A stretch of DNA of 64,000 nt from Basidiobolus meristosporus CBS 931.73 (lineage: Eukaryota > Basidiobolomycota > Basidiobolomycetes > Basidiobolales > Basidiobolaceae). The notes under the pieces were generated by a model. That model was not told where the DNA came from, searched no databases, and saw only the letters and a list, made by a program, of their open reading frames with translations. The stretch spans positions 1-64,000 of the forward strand of contig MCFE01000175.1 in assembly GCA_002104905.1 (NCBI GenBank), given 5' to 3'. Of this stretch, positions 9,612 to 21,361 are shown piece after piece; the stretch's first letter is position 1; every line of letters starts with the position of its first letter. Made by a program: the position numbers and the translations under genes.

Positions 9612-12600
9612 TGGTATGCTTGCAATGGATCAAAGCGCAGGTCTCTGCTCTTGATTTTTCCAACCACATCAATCTCACACCGTTACTGCCATGCTAAATG
9701 CTAGTGGAAGTATCGTTGTTTCTACGAGTGTGTTCTATTTTGATCCATTAGCATTCAGTCATTTCATTAAGTGACATTCTAAGCACCATCATCCTTCCTG
9801 TTGGTAACGAGAGTGAAAATGTTTAGTTTTCTTATCACGCAGAACACTGCCTTTCTCCTGATTCTCAAACTATCTTTAATAAAGGTTGCTTTAGACTTCA
9901 AGGAGATAATGTTGCTCAAGCCTTCATGTTTCTCATATTACTCCAACATTCAGAAGTTCAGCAAAAACCACTTGGAAGTTTTCCAGGACAAGTTATCTCC
10001 CAATATTGTAGGTGATGTAGAAGGGCGGTCCTGCGCAAGTTTAAGTGTATTGTAATCCGCATGGATTTGTATAGTATATCATCAATTCAGTAGATATATT
10101 TGTACGTGTACGCTACATAACGTTTTATAACTAATACAGGCTCGTATCCACTTATTGGCAGCACCATTTTACCGCGCGAAATCCATTCATTCAAACTACT
10201 TATTGCTACAAAGACCTTTACACTTCAAGCATGTATTAGGTAAACTAGTTAACCTTCATGCCCAGATCTCTTGTTGTTTGGATACTAAGACAAGATCATC
10301 CCTCGCACATGCGGGATGTGCTTTGGATTAAACCAGATTTCAAATGGGGTAATTAGAGTCAGTGATACATATCAATCCCAAGTATTTACGATGTTTGCAC
10401 CATATGAGATGGAGTTGGGAACACGTGGTGGGATTATTCCATATCTGATCCTTGCAGAAGGAAGACTGTCCATTCCACATATCTGATTGGTAGTGCAGCC
10501 GATTTCGAACAATGTAGCAACAATAGTCTGATATATTGGTCACAGGCTAATCACGATGGGTGATTGTCAAATGTTGTCATATTACTGTATAAGTCGGATT
10601 TGAATGATTTGCATTTTGATGTCATCCTTAGATTTTCTTTGAAGTGCAATGGTTTTTGTTACTGGGCATATTTACAATATACCACTGTACCGATAACTAT
10701 ACACACTTCTATACTTTCTTCACCAGGCAACTATAATGCTCATATATTCCTGACTGGCCTAAGTGGTCTAAATATTACAAGTAACCACTAACCAAGAATT
10801 TGGGTTGGGAGTAGTAAAGACCAGAAGCTAGAATATAGATGAGAGTTGAAACAAATATATAGGTGTTAATATAAGAACTACATCAACAACGCCCCTATGT
10901 AAAAAAACTCAAAGGATCAGTAGAATGCCAGCATATTACCAGCAGAAATCATATTTTCTTTCAAGTTGAAACTTACAATGTCAGAAGCTCTCGCTTTTTG
11001 AGTACAAATAGACACGTAACCTGAAAGAGGATGTACCTATGTAATACTCATACCAGATATGGCAACAGTCAGCCTACTACTTCCTGTGGCATTTGTGCTT
11101 GATAAACTAACTGCAAATACTGGTGTACCACTGGCAGAACACCGTATAGTATTCAGGTTGGATTTTTTCTGCACGGTGCACTAGCCAAATTAATTAGCTT
11201 AGTTGGCTTTAATCCTAACATTTAGATAAACCAGCCTTCTGTATGAGCATATATCTTATAGCATTGCTTTATGAGTATATATAGAACTACTCTGCTATGC
11301 AAAGTAGCTCCATATTACTTTAAGAATTTGAGCAATAGAGACCATGTAGATTATGTGGTTTTCACTCAATGCTTTATTGAATGTGAAAGTAGTGTTTATA
11401 CCTTTACTTGTTCTTGTCAAAACAAGCACATAAAGTATGCTTAGAAGGGCTCCAAGAGCATGTGTACAAGGCTTGGACAACTTTAGACAAGTTACTCAGT
11501 TCTTGTCTCCTGAGTACCTGATATTTTGGTAAAATATTTCAAGTCCTAACCAAGAACTTGGGCAAGGTAGTTTAAGACTCATAATCTATGAGCTAAACAA
11601 CAAAGTTAGTGAAATACTGTGGCGTAATAAAAGACGTGCAATATAAATGAGCTTGCTTCAATGCAATTGCACCTTGAGTACCACTATATCCAGCTCAATT
11701 TATAAGTATTGTAGCATATGTAGGCACATATAAGGCTCAAGAAGTATGCAATACTGACTTTTAATCTATTCAGACTATTTATGTACAGCTGATGAAGAAC
11801 AGGAGTGGGGGGCTCAAGCTCATTACAAGCCATTTGTGATACTCTCTATTCTGCCTATAATGTCAGGTACCCTGAAAAATACTTGGTAGTAAACAGTGTG
11901 TTCTGTGTAAGCAGTTGTTTTCAATTCAAAGATCTTATGGGTACTTCATCTGATATGTACAAGCAACTTGGTGCTAAACTTATTATTTGAAAGGTCAAAA
12001 TCTTAAAGCAGTCAAGCCTTTTAGCTGCTTAATCAGTAATGAGTAATTTATTACTTCGCTATGGATCACTGCATAGACAATTTCTAACTTAGTGGCGCTT
12101 AGTGGCGAGTAACTTGATGCACAGATGGATAAGGATATAATTGATGCTGTCAGATGGTCGAGCTCTGGCTCCTTGAAAATGAACACTAATACTGATTAGT
12201 ATGCTTCCCAAGTATTTTGGGATCTTCCTCGAGCATTCTAAACAGAAATTTTTAAGGTCACCCATATATGAATACTATATGTTGGGTCAATAAATCCGCA
12301 ATTAGTAGTCAACATTTTGTTCCAAATACTTAAAAAGACCTCCAGATCCCAACTGCCACTATCAGCAGGCCCTACGCTGAGGACATTAGTGTTGTGAGTT
12401 TCGTATTTACATTAACTTGGTGATCTATCCAACGCAGAATACAACTATCATCCTGATAATCACCACACCAATCAGCAAGCATTATCCAAATCTTAGTAGG
12501 AAATTCTAATGAATTAGTGAAGTCATAGATTCATAGCTAATATACTAAAAAGCCCCAATTCTATTATCAACAGTATTGTGATCGGAACTTCCATGCAATT

Positions 12601-12924
12601 CGACGTATTTTGTAACTCTTCACAAGTAATATAGATGGGTATGCGCTAATATTTCATATAAAATAAATCGCAATAGATCACTACCAAATATCCGTCCACC
12701 AGATCCGAAGTGACCAATAGATATACGCATATGGGCTGCGGATAACGAATATATTTGGGAGAAAGTCCACTCCACCGAATTAAACCCAAGCCAATTGTTC
12801 AATGCGGGAAGCTGACCTTGACGCCTTCAAGTGCAACATAAATACATATACTTCGTGAACTATGTCCGGTTAAGAAAATTTATCAACCAATCGAATTACT
12901 AGCTGTGGAGTGTTAATTGTCAAA
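9612..12924. other. Long intergenic region with decayed repeats
   Basis: 3.3 kb without a supportable gene. It is AT-rich, and the longest ORFs (under 85 codons) have no recognisable content. It contains one decayed copia LTR (annotated separately). The final 200 bp before 12925 must include the promoter of the GNAT-like gene. Confidence 0.5.
11320..11565 (-). repeat. Decayed copia-family LTR fragment, minus orientation
   Basis: It reads like the 349-bp copia LTR: ATGTGGTTTTCACTCAATGC, AAAGTAGTGTTTATACCTTTAC, the CCAAGAGCATGTG stretch, and the CTGAGTACCTGATATTTTGGTAAAATAT stretch appear in the same order as in the complete LTRs at 47.4-48.3 kb. Both termini are degraded and no TGTTGTAA end is left. 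No internal element sequence is attached, so it is probably an old solo LTR. It shows the family has also reached the gene-bearing part of the window. Confidence 0.75.
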
Positions 12925-13983
12925 ATGCTCTCTTGGTGTCGCCCTTTGTCGTCTACGGTGTCAAGTCTTGCAACCCGAACGCGTTCTAACTCGGTTTGCT
13001 GTTTTGGACCCCCCTCGTATAGGCTTTTACATCACAGCACCGCCTCGGCTTTATCTTCCTCAGCTCCAGAGAAACCCTTACCCATAACTATTGTTGCATG
13101 TTCTTCTCGAATTGATCTACTCACAGACTTGGACACACCTGAACATCCTACTACTGCTGGCTGGCCTCGTTTTCTTGCTGAAAATACACAAGAAACGGAG
13201 CATCTATTTGAAGAGGACTCCCTATTGAAATGGCAATTTATGGCAATCCTTCGTGAAGGTGTAAATGCAGAGGAAAAGGTCATTGGTTTAGCGAATTCTA
13301 TACCTTTCTACTGGTCAACTCCCAATGATAACAACAGTCTTCCAGATTTGGGTTGGGATGCTGTTATGCGCTCTGGACTCCAGCTTGATCGTTCTTTGAA
13401 AAATGCAGTATATGATGGACCAAAACCTAACGCTTTAAGCGCCGTTGCTGTTTCGGTTGATCCCGCATATCGGTTTAAGAAGACCGGTAGGGATATTGCA
13501 GCCGAGCTTCTAAATACGATGAAAACAGCAGCAAGAGACTCGGGATTTTCTGCATTCGTTTTGCCCGTGAGGCCGACTGGCAAGGCAAGCAGCGAGGAGT
13601 TTATAAAAATGGATTTCGAGGAGTATTGCGCCAAGGTTAGGGGTCAAGATGGAGTTATCTCGGGTGGCCTTCTGGCGTTTAATAGCTGCGACTCTGGCGC
13701 GGAGCCATGGGATCCCTGGATTCGCAAGCACATAATGATGGGAGGGAAGATAGCCAGACCTGCACTGCAAGGAACAACCATCAAAGGTACTAAGAAGGAG
13801 TGGGAAAAGTGGACTGGTGTAGACTTCGGTGCCATAGCAACTGGTGAACGTCTTACGAAGTATGGAGACGGCAAAGTCAGTGTCGATATCATGATTCCAG
13901 GTGGATTAGTCCCGGTGAAGTATTTCCCAGCCACCGACACGGGAATCTACGAGGAACCCAATTTGTGGATGAGATATTTTTGA
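12925..13983 (+). CDS. GNAT-like N-acetyltransferase family protein with mitochondrial presequence
   Basis: ATG at 12925 (the upstream in-frame GTG at 12910 is not a eukaryotic start) gives 352 aa, intronless. Residues 1 to about 45 are rich in Ser, Thr, Arg and Leu with no acidic residues, a typical mitochondrial targeting sequence. The rest resembles a GNAT-like family that I know mainly from bacteria. It has ANSIPFYW, then LPDLGWDAVM, the ALSAVAVSVDPAYRFKKTGR block (acetyl-CoA loop position), AAELLNTMKTAARDSGF, VLPVRPTGK, DPWIRKHIMMGGKI, a TTIKGTKKEWEKWTG segment, and the end GLVPVKYFPATDTGIYEEPNLWMRYF. The canonical Q/RxxGxG/A pyrophosphate loop is altered to RFKKTGRD, so catalysis is not certain. 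AATAAA lies at 14025. The substrate is unknown. Confidence 0.75.
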   Translation: MLSWCRPLSSTVSSLATRTRSNSVCCFGPPSYRLLHHSTASALSSSAPEKPLPITIVACSSRIDLLTDLDTPEHPTTAGWPRFLAENTQETEHLFEEDSLLKWQFMAILREGVNAEEKVIGLANSIPFYWSTPNDNNSLPDLGWDAVMRSGLQLDRSLKNAVYDGPKPNALSAVAVSVDPAYRFKKTGRDIAAELLNTMKTAARDSGFSAFVLPVRPTGKASSEEFIKMDFEEYCAKVRGQDGVISGGLLAFNSCDSGAEPWDPWIRKHIMMGGKIARPALQGTTIKGTKKEWEKWTGVDFGAIATGERLTKYGDGKVSVDIMIPGGLVPVKYFPATDTGIYEEPNLWMRYF

Positions 13984-15053
13984 ACCAAGTATCTTGGCAT
14001 CAGCGCCTGGAAATTGATTGTATCAATAAAGTAATACTGAGTAGAACTGAAGCCAGCATCATCGTAGATCATGTTGCTATTTGGGGTCTATTACTCGGTT
14101 TCGCAATGAGCGGCAGCATTCTTGGCGACACAACTGTGCACTTCTTGGCCCGTTGGTAACAGAGATGGTATTGAGTGTTGACCGGAGCATAGGCTAATTG
14201 GGCCTGCCTGTCACGGTCCAAATGGGACGGGAAATACCTGTTGACAGCTAAACAAGCGACCAGAGTATATGTATCCTCTTGGGCGAGATCCAAAAAAAGG
14301 CAAAATCACTGAGTTAGATAAGCCATCAGCTAATACACGAGCCAGTGGATGATGTTGGTGTCACCCCAATGCATATTGGGGATTGGGAGTTCCCCTGGTT
14401 TCATCGTTTTGGCAAATTCTCAGCTTGCCCATGGCCCAGGTGATGCCAAGTAAAAATGATGGCAACTGAAGAGCCAAGACCCGGTAAAGTGTGCAGGAAG
14501 CTCGTCAAGGCAGCCATTGCCTGCGATAACACCGTAGGGATGTTTGAGTAAGCAACCGATTGAAAGCTGCTGTTGAGCAGTGGGTTGCATCATCGACATT
14601 GTGGGGGGGGGGAACAACGAGGTATTCTTTGTTCGAAAAGAAAATGTCAAGAGATCCATTGAAGCGTTGCATGCATGGCCAACGACGCCATTAATTTGGA
14701 CCAACATTGAGACACAGTTCTCGGAAATCTATTTATGGGCCTTCCCGATTAACAAGAGGGACTGCAACAATATAAATAACAATAAGCTACTTCGTACCTC
14801 GAACTTTATATAAATCGCAGCGATCCCTGGATTCAGTATGTGCTAGTCATTTTGGTCAGTCAGGGCGTTGCGTTAACCATTGCCACGATTATTTCTTCAG
14901 GAATCCCGCTCAAATTTAGTCTTTGAACACATTTGATTATCCTTATATACCGCCTCGCTGCGCTTTCGCCCCACAACTTTATCTCTCAGTCCACGGTATA
15001 CTATCCGCTACATTGAGCTTCCCGCTTGAACTTTATACCCTTTTTTTCTGACC
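13984..15053. other. Intergenic region
   Basis: About 1.07 kb of unique, moderately GC-rich DNA with no supported gene. It holds a poly-G run at about 14600-14610 that may be unstable or a sequencing soft spot. The C/T-rich stretch TTTATACCCTTTTTTTCTGACC immediately before 15054 looks like a fungal pyrimidine-rich core promoter. Confidence 0.45.
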
Positions 15054-16350
15054 ATGTCGGAAGTTCCAGTGTCCAATTACGTCATTGGCTTTACAGTTTC
15101 ACTCTGCGCCTCGATCGCAGACGCGTTTGGTGCAAACTTGATGAAGCGAGACCACGCTCGAAACGAGGCTCTCCCTCCGGAACAAAGAAAACACGAATTT
15201 CTTCGTTGGGGTTGGCACCTGGGGCTGCTTTGCTATGTAGGTAGCCAAGTCGTGGGGAGTACCATCGCACTCAGTATGTAGCATGTCTTCGTCTCCTGCA
15301 TATGTGATGTCATTGACATTCATCACATCTAGATTTCTTGAAGACACAGTGGGTGGCGCCCCTGGGCTCGGCCGCTTTGATATTTAACTTCATCTTTGCC
15401 AGGCTTCTCGTGGGCACTCCAATCACCAAGAGTGACTTATATGGAACTGCCATTGTAATATGTAGTGTCGTCTGGGTTGTTGTATTTGGAGGGCTCGGAA
15501 AAGACGATGATTGTAAGTTCTTTTTACACCTCTTTCTGTTCTATGATTGAGACAGCTCATACAATCACCCTAGACGAGAATGATCTATCTCTGGAGACTC
15601 TCAAGCTACTATACTTCCGGCCACTTTTCATTACGTACTTCAGCGTTCTGAATATCACCACGTTGGGGAGCTTTGCGTTCGCTGTCTATGTCAAGCGATT
15701 AATGAACAACAAAGAGAAGAAGCAAAAAATCCGGCTTTTCCGATCCATGGAAACTATCCGTTTGCTACGTCTGATCGGCATGTGCTTTGCTTGCATCGGT
15801 GGCTTGTTTGCGAGTGAGACTCTTCTGCTTGCAAAGAGCGGGTAAGTGACTTCACCGCAGTAGAGTGGTGTTCTGGTTGGCATGCTAAGAACTATTCCAA
15901 CAGAATCCGATTGCTCGTTATCTCGATCTCCAGCGAAAATCAGTTCACCGACGGGCTGTCCATCGCTATAGTGATCGGTCTGATATTTACCGCCGTACTA
16001 CAGGTAGAGAAACGCTCATGATTCCTGACTAAGGCTCCAACTTCTAAAGTCTTCTTAAGCTGTACTGCCTAAACAATGCGCTCAAATATGCAAACTCAGT
16101 AGTGGTGGTCCCTTTGTTCTATTGCTTTTATACGTGTGTTGGACTATTCAACACGTGCGTGTATTTGAATCAGTTCGAAACCTATCCGTGGTGGGTCTTA
16201 CTTCTGATTTTGGTTGGAGTGGTTATTTTGGTATTCGGGGTCCGGCTGCTATCTCAATCTAAAACCCAAGATCAACATCACATAGAGCTCTCGTACCCTG
16301 AAAACGACTTGTCAGATCTGGAGTTGAGCTCAGTATCTAGCAAGGAGTAA
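15054..16350 (+). CDS. NIPA-type magnesium transporter (5 exons)
   Basis: Exons 15054-15273, 15333-15512, 15556-15841, 15904-16003 and 16060-16350 give 358 aa; the reading frame is kept across all four junctions. The introns are 59, 43, 62 and 56 bp with donors GTATGT, GTAAGT, GTAAGT and GTAGAG. The protein has about nine membrane segments and the NIPA (DUF803) landmarks: a GFTVSLCASIADAFGANLMKRD start, FLKTQWVAPLGSAALIFNF after the first intron, a LLLAKSG segment, and the final TM pair with VVVVPLFYCFYT and PWWVLLLILVGV. The C-tail is hydrophilic and acidic with Ser residues. NIPA proteins carry Mg2+ or other divalent cations across plasma or endosomal membranes. The 43-bp second intron is short but gives the only continuous reading. 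Confidence 0.88.
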
Positions 16351-18869
16351 CCAACACATCAGCTCTCTTGACGGGCAGGAACAGAGCACCTTATTTCCCT
16401 TTCCCAGCTTTGTATGATAGATACATGTTTTCCGTGCGCATTCCATACCCATCTGGTTCCAACCTCTTAAGTGGCTTTGTAAGAAAGATGACTGACACCT
16501 AACATTAACTGTGAATAAATCAAATACTTCTGCGGATCGGCGTGTATGGTTCTGAGAAACCGGAGTATAATCTAGAATGACCAAGCCTAGAAAATAATGG
16601 ACTTTGCTTGTGTAATGGTAAAATGGCAATCTCAAGCAATGATCGTCTCCATACGATTTTGCGATTGAACAAAGCAACAGGGAGGTTACGATCCGATTAT
16701 ATCATCAACAATGGCGTACTCTTATGTCGCACGCCAAAGAGTTAGGGTGTATATACATATACAGTAGGCAGGTGCCCCTACTATAGGACAATTGGGAAAT
16801 GCACATCTAGGCTCTTGCGGCAGCCCTGCATGCCTTTGTTCTCCACTGATCCGCACGGTTCGGGATGCCCTTGGATGATCCCCCGCCTGGAATGGTAGGT
16901 TAGTGGCGCTCATAGTTAATAAACATTTAGAATACCGGGGAGTGTCGAGTGAAGTGAAGTGATCATAAGCTTGGTCATGATTCATATTGCTGGCAAACCA
17001 ATAGGAGTACCTGTATGATATCATTCATTGTTCCAAGTTCAATTTTCAGCAACGCCATCAACCGAACGGTAGCCCAACAAACCTGTACAATGTCCGGCTA
17101 TTGAGTAGCCAATATAGTCTTGAGGGGATCAAGCCCAAGAGCTGACATCATTTCTCAGGCGCCAAGCACATCGATGATTACACAAACTACGCAGGTTGGT
17201 GTATGCGTCGTGGTGATTTTCGATATTCTAAGGGCTTCGTTCAGGTGGAGCGCCCATTTTCGCGCAGCACACTCGCGAGACGAAGTATACACTCCTCTAA
17301 AATTGGAACGAGGTATTCTGATACATCAACATGGGATGCATATTGATACGTACAGGAAATGTGGTTTTGTGTGCTGCTAACTTGACGTGTATTGCTTCCA
17401 GGAGAATTATTCTGTGTGATGCGAGCCAGCACAGAAACAACCTATGAGCGCCGCTTGCCACGCACCATAAGAAATTGGCATCCAAGAATGGCCTTCCATT
17501 ACTTCTGTATGCCCAACGAATTTCAGTGTCTCTGGAACAGCCGCTCGGCCAATGTTTTCTGCGGATCTACATGTATGAGGTCATAACAGCTGTGTAGTTT
17601 GTTTCTGGATTTGGAATCAATGCCAAACAAGTAACAAATCCCAACAGGCGGCCTGGAGTAGGGAGCCCATGGACCTGGGCTGATGCTGATTGGTTTGGGT
17701 ATGGACGATGACCCTTCAATTGGAAGCTAGGGTACCTACCTACGATCAGTACCATTGTTACAACCTAATCTCTGCTTCAAGCAGCAACCCGGCCCCGACA
17801 TGGGCTCAGGTCGCTTATGGAAACAAAACGCTGATCGTACCTTCCTTCTAGGCTCCGCTGAACCGGTGCAGGTCCTCTCCAAGCCACTCCTATCGATCGG
17901 TTCTCAGCCTCATCTGCCGAACAACTTGGCAGCACCAGCCGACCCTCGTGAGGTCAGAAGTGCAGAGTCACCCGCCGATTGCCGCAACTTAAACGGTTAG
18001 CACTAATTCGCAACCGGTTTTCTGAATGGCCAAGCTGATCGGCCTATCGTACCGGTTCGAAGCAATGTGGGAAACACATCTTTCGATTGGGAACTGACAA
18101 GGTTTCATCTAGGATATGCACATCCCGATCAAGATTCAACAAGTTTGGGAATTTTACACTTGTGACTTCATAAACAGAAAAACATGCAATGGTGAGAAAA
18201 TCTTGATGAGACCTCACTGGGCAGGCGTGCCGATTCAGAGTTCGGCTAAAGTCTCAGTATTTTATCCACCCAGGTGGCGCTTCCAGCCGTCGCATGAGCC
18301 CATAGACCGTCTCTGTTACATCATGTCCGTCTGTAGCTGGCTCTTGACCTAGAACACTTGGGAACCACGCATATAGCAACATTGGTTACGCTCACACATC
18401 CGTACCACTTCCAGCAGCCCCCAGCATATTCCATTTCCCAAATCATCATGTCCGCCCGTTGCAACCACATCATACACTGCAGTGAGGTAAATGTGTTCAA
18501 CAAGTAACGGAGCCAATCCGATTGCTCGACGCGTTCCAAAAATAAAGGAAATCATCATAAACCACCGAATGTCCGTTGAATCTCCCGCCTCGCCATTGGC
18601 GAGGTATCCCTGGGGTATGAATGTGTATCGATCTACAATGATTGTTGAGTACCTAGCATGGCAACTGAATTACTACTTGGGACACTGACATCATAATTGG
18701 AGAATGCATTCTTCCTCACCAATTAGAGCTAGCTAATGGCACCCAGGGATCACATTGCTTTTAGTGTTGGATTGTGGAACACTTGTATTGATCAAGTAAA
18801 CTGAAATCCTGGTGCTAAACAATTCTGCGAATAACATGAGGTGCCTTCCTAGATCTGCAACGCATCTCG
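16351..18869. other. Intergenic region
   Basis: About 2.5 kb of unique DNA without a supportable gene. ORFs of 60-86 codons occur on both strands but show no conserved motif, no plausible splice chain and no consistent codon bias. No repeats related to the transposon blocks were seen. Confidence 0.45.
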
Positions 18870-18876
18870 TATATAA
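18870..18876 (+). promoter_or_regulatory. Possible TATA box of the amino-acid transporter gene
   Basis: TATATAA (in CGTATATAACCCG) lies about 155 bp upstream of the ATG at 19031, within the usual fungal distance when a long 5' UTR is present. Confidence 0.35.
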
Positions 18877-19030
18877 CCCGACCCTGCTCTGCCACCCATC
18901 CATTCCCAATAGTTGCATCCTGTCAAACTCCCGAACTAGTTCCAAGCTTGGAAACAATCACCATTCGCATCTGGCTCCAGTCAGAAACCAACACTCTCTC
19001 TTTGCTTCCGCCAAAAACAACAAGTCCACC

Positions 19031-20466
19031 ATGGCATCCACCTCGCCCAAATCCTACAACTACGACGAGAAAATCTCCAACATGGACGTTTCCTCGGTCA
19101 ACACATCCGTGGAGGCGGGCCATTCCTTAACCATGCACTCGACCACATACGAAGAGAAGAACGAGGAGACCTCTAGTGTACTCGTCGAGGAGACCGGGGA
19201 AAAAACCTCCGCCAAGAAGGCGTTTCTTTTGTTAATAAAGGCTTTTGTTGGCACGGGCATTTTATTTCTGCCTAAGGCTTTCTTCAATGGCGGACTTCTA
19301 TTCTCAGTGATCATCCTTGCGCTTGTTGGTAGTATCACAGCATGCGCAACGCTACTTCTGGTCAAAGTGCGCCTTCAAGTTCCTGGTGAATTTGGCGAAA
19401 TTGGTGGTATTCTCTATGGGAAACCAGTTCGGATTCTGGTTCGATTCTCGATTACCATTTCACAGGTAAGCTCTTGGTTCCGCTGCATCCTTCCCCTCAA
19501 TAACAATACTAACAACCTCTCCAACAGCTGGGATTTTGTTGTGCCTACTTCATTTTCGTGGCTCAGAACCTTTACGACTTAACCCACACCTTGTCAGGGT
19601 GTAGAGTGGACATTCCGGTCAAGTACTTCATCTTCCTGCAGCTAGTCGTCTACGTCCCCTTTGCCATGGTGAGGAAGATCAAAGCATTCTCATATGGGTC
19701 ATTGGCCGCCAACATATTCATCTTGTTTGGTATCGTCTACATATTCTATGTCGATATCGATCACTTCGTCTCCGTTGGTGCTGGTGATTTCAAGCTATTC
19801 AACCCACAAGACTTCCCCCTGTTCATTGGAACCGCATTATTCAGCTTCGAGGGAATCGGCCTGGTTCTACCCGTGGTGAATTCTATGAAAGAGCCCAAAC
19901 GCTTTCCTGCAGTTCTTGCCTCGGTCATCGTAACGGTCACGGTGATATTCGTGGGGATCGGTGCAGTCTCCTACGCCGCATTTGGCAGCTCAACTGAGAC
20001 GATCATCCTGCTGAACATGCCTAGTGATCAAGCCACAACCAAGGTTGTGCAGTTCTGTTATGTGTTCGCGATCCTTCTTACTCTTCCGCTGATGATCTTC
20101 CCGGCGACCAATATCCTAGAAAGCGCTATATTTGGCGACAGATCCGGCAGGAAGTCAACCATGATCAAATGGGAGAAAAATCTTTTCCGTGCCTTGCTTT
20201 GCGTCTGTCTGGGCCTGATATCCTGGGGAGGTGCATCGAATCTTGACAATTTTGTTTCCCTAATTGGCGGCTTTGGGTGTATCCCATTGCTCTTCATCTA
20301 TCCCGCGCTTTTCCACTTCAAAGTATGTGCGAAATCCATCTGGGCCAGGGCCGGAGATATTGTGCTATCTCTCTTTGGGCTTGGCGTGATGATATTTGTG
20401 ACATACATTAGCATCAAGAGCTGGTCAACTTCCGAGGTTGTTAACCGCTGTGGAAACGCTGTGTGA
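19031..20466 (+). CDS. Amino-acid transporter, AVT/SLC36 type (2 exons)
   Basis: Exons 19031-19465 and 19528-20466 (62-bp intron, donor GTAAGC, acceptor CCAACAG, phase 0) encode 457 aa. The ATG sits in CCACCATGG. A cytosolic N-tail of about 60 residues rich in Ser, Thr and Glu precedes about 11 membrane segments. Hallmarks are AFVGTGILFLPKAFFNGG in TM1, the GFCCAYFIFVAQNL segment at the exon junction, SFEGIGLVLPVVNSM, and the SLIGGFGCIPLLFIYPALFH segment near the C-terminus. These identify the AAAP family, closest to fungal vacuolar Avt3/Avt4 and animal SLC36 proteins. The expected role is proton-coupled export of neutral amino acids from the vacuole, or uptake. Direction and substrate are inferred. 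Confidence 0.9.
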
Positions 20467-21361
20467 GCCGATTAGCCACCCACCATCATGGTTTGCAAAG
20501 TACCAGAAACCTTATTCCTAATGTATTGACTTTGTTGTGTTTACACTTTCTCCAGAAGACAAGCATTATATCCAGTTTTGTTGTTGGATATCAGTAATCT
20601 CTGCTGTTTACTTCTCCACTCTATCACTGTACAAATATGTGTAAGAATGTCCAGAGATATTCCTTTGTAGCCTTTTCAACTTATTACGATACTAATAAAA
20701 CTTTGAAATTAAGAGATTGCTATGGACTCCATACAATAACCTCCTGTCAGACACATTTAAGACATGCGATTCAGTGCGACCATTTGACATGTGTCTCACA
20801 ACATGTGCACATGCTTGGCTGTTTGGTCAGCTTTTTGTTTGGCATAGTATGCGCATGAATAAATGAATTTCTCTCCTGCATTAAAAATTCATAAAGCTCA
20901 TCCACACAAGGCCCTAGCAGACAACAAATAATACGAGTGCCACAATGGCATCTATCCAAAGTATCACCCTTCTTTAACTGTTCCCAACTGTGGCGGGTCC
21001 ACGTCGCTATTCCCAGGGGTATCGAAGATATCCTCCTCCAAAATAGGCCCTGCATTTACAATCATCCAAGCCTGTACAACACCAGGACGTTAACACTGCT
21101 AAGAAACGACAAACCCCTTTGGGGCCTTTGATACCAGAGGATTCCGTAAAACTAGCAAGTAGCACCTGAAACAGCTCTTTGAGTGCAGCACAAACTGCTT
21201 ACTATCTTTTGGTCACCACTACACTGAGATATAGTGATCGAAAATCACCTTCGGTCGCATAAAATCGAATTAGAAAAATGAGTCATGGGTGATGCATATT
21301 ATATTATAGGTGATGATTGCATGTTACAGAGTCGACTAGAAGTGAAGAATGTGCGGTGATA
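20467..21361. other. Intergenic region
   Basis: About 0.9 kb between the 3' ends of the convergent amino-acid transporter and SAM-domain genes. It holds AATAAA-like signals on the plus strand (for example ACTAATAAAAC near 20693) and no supportable ORF. Confidence 0.4.

Noticed and set aside
14599-14612. Poly-G run and other homopolymers (also about 40003 and 43710) as possible regulatory G-tracts
   Set aside because: Single homopolymers without further structure; more likely replication slippage or sequencing uncertainty.
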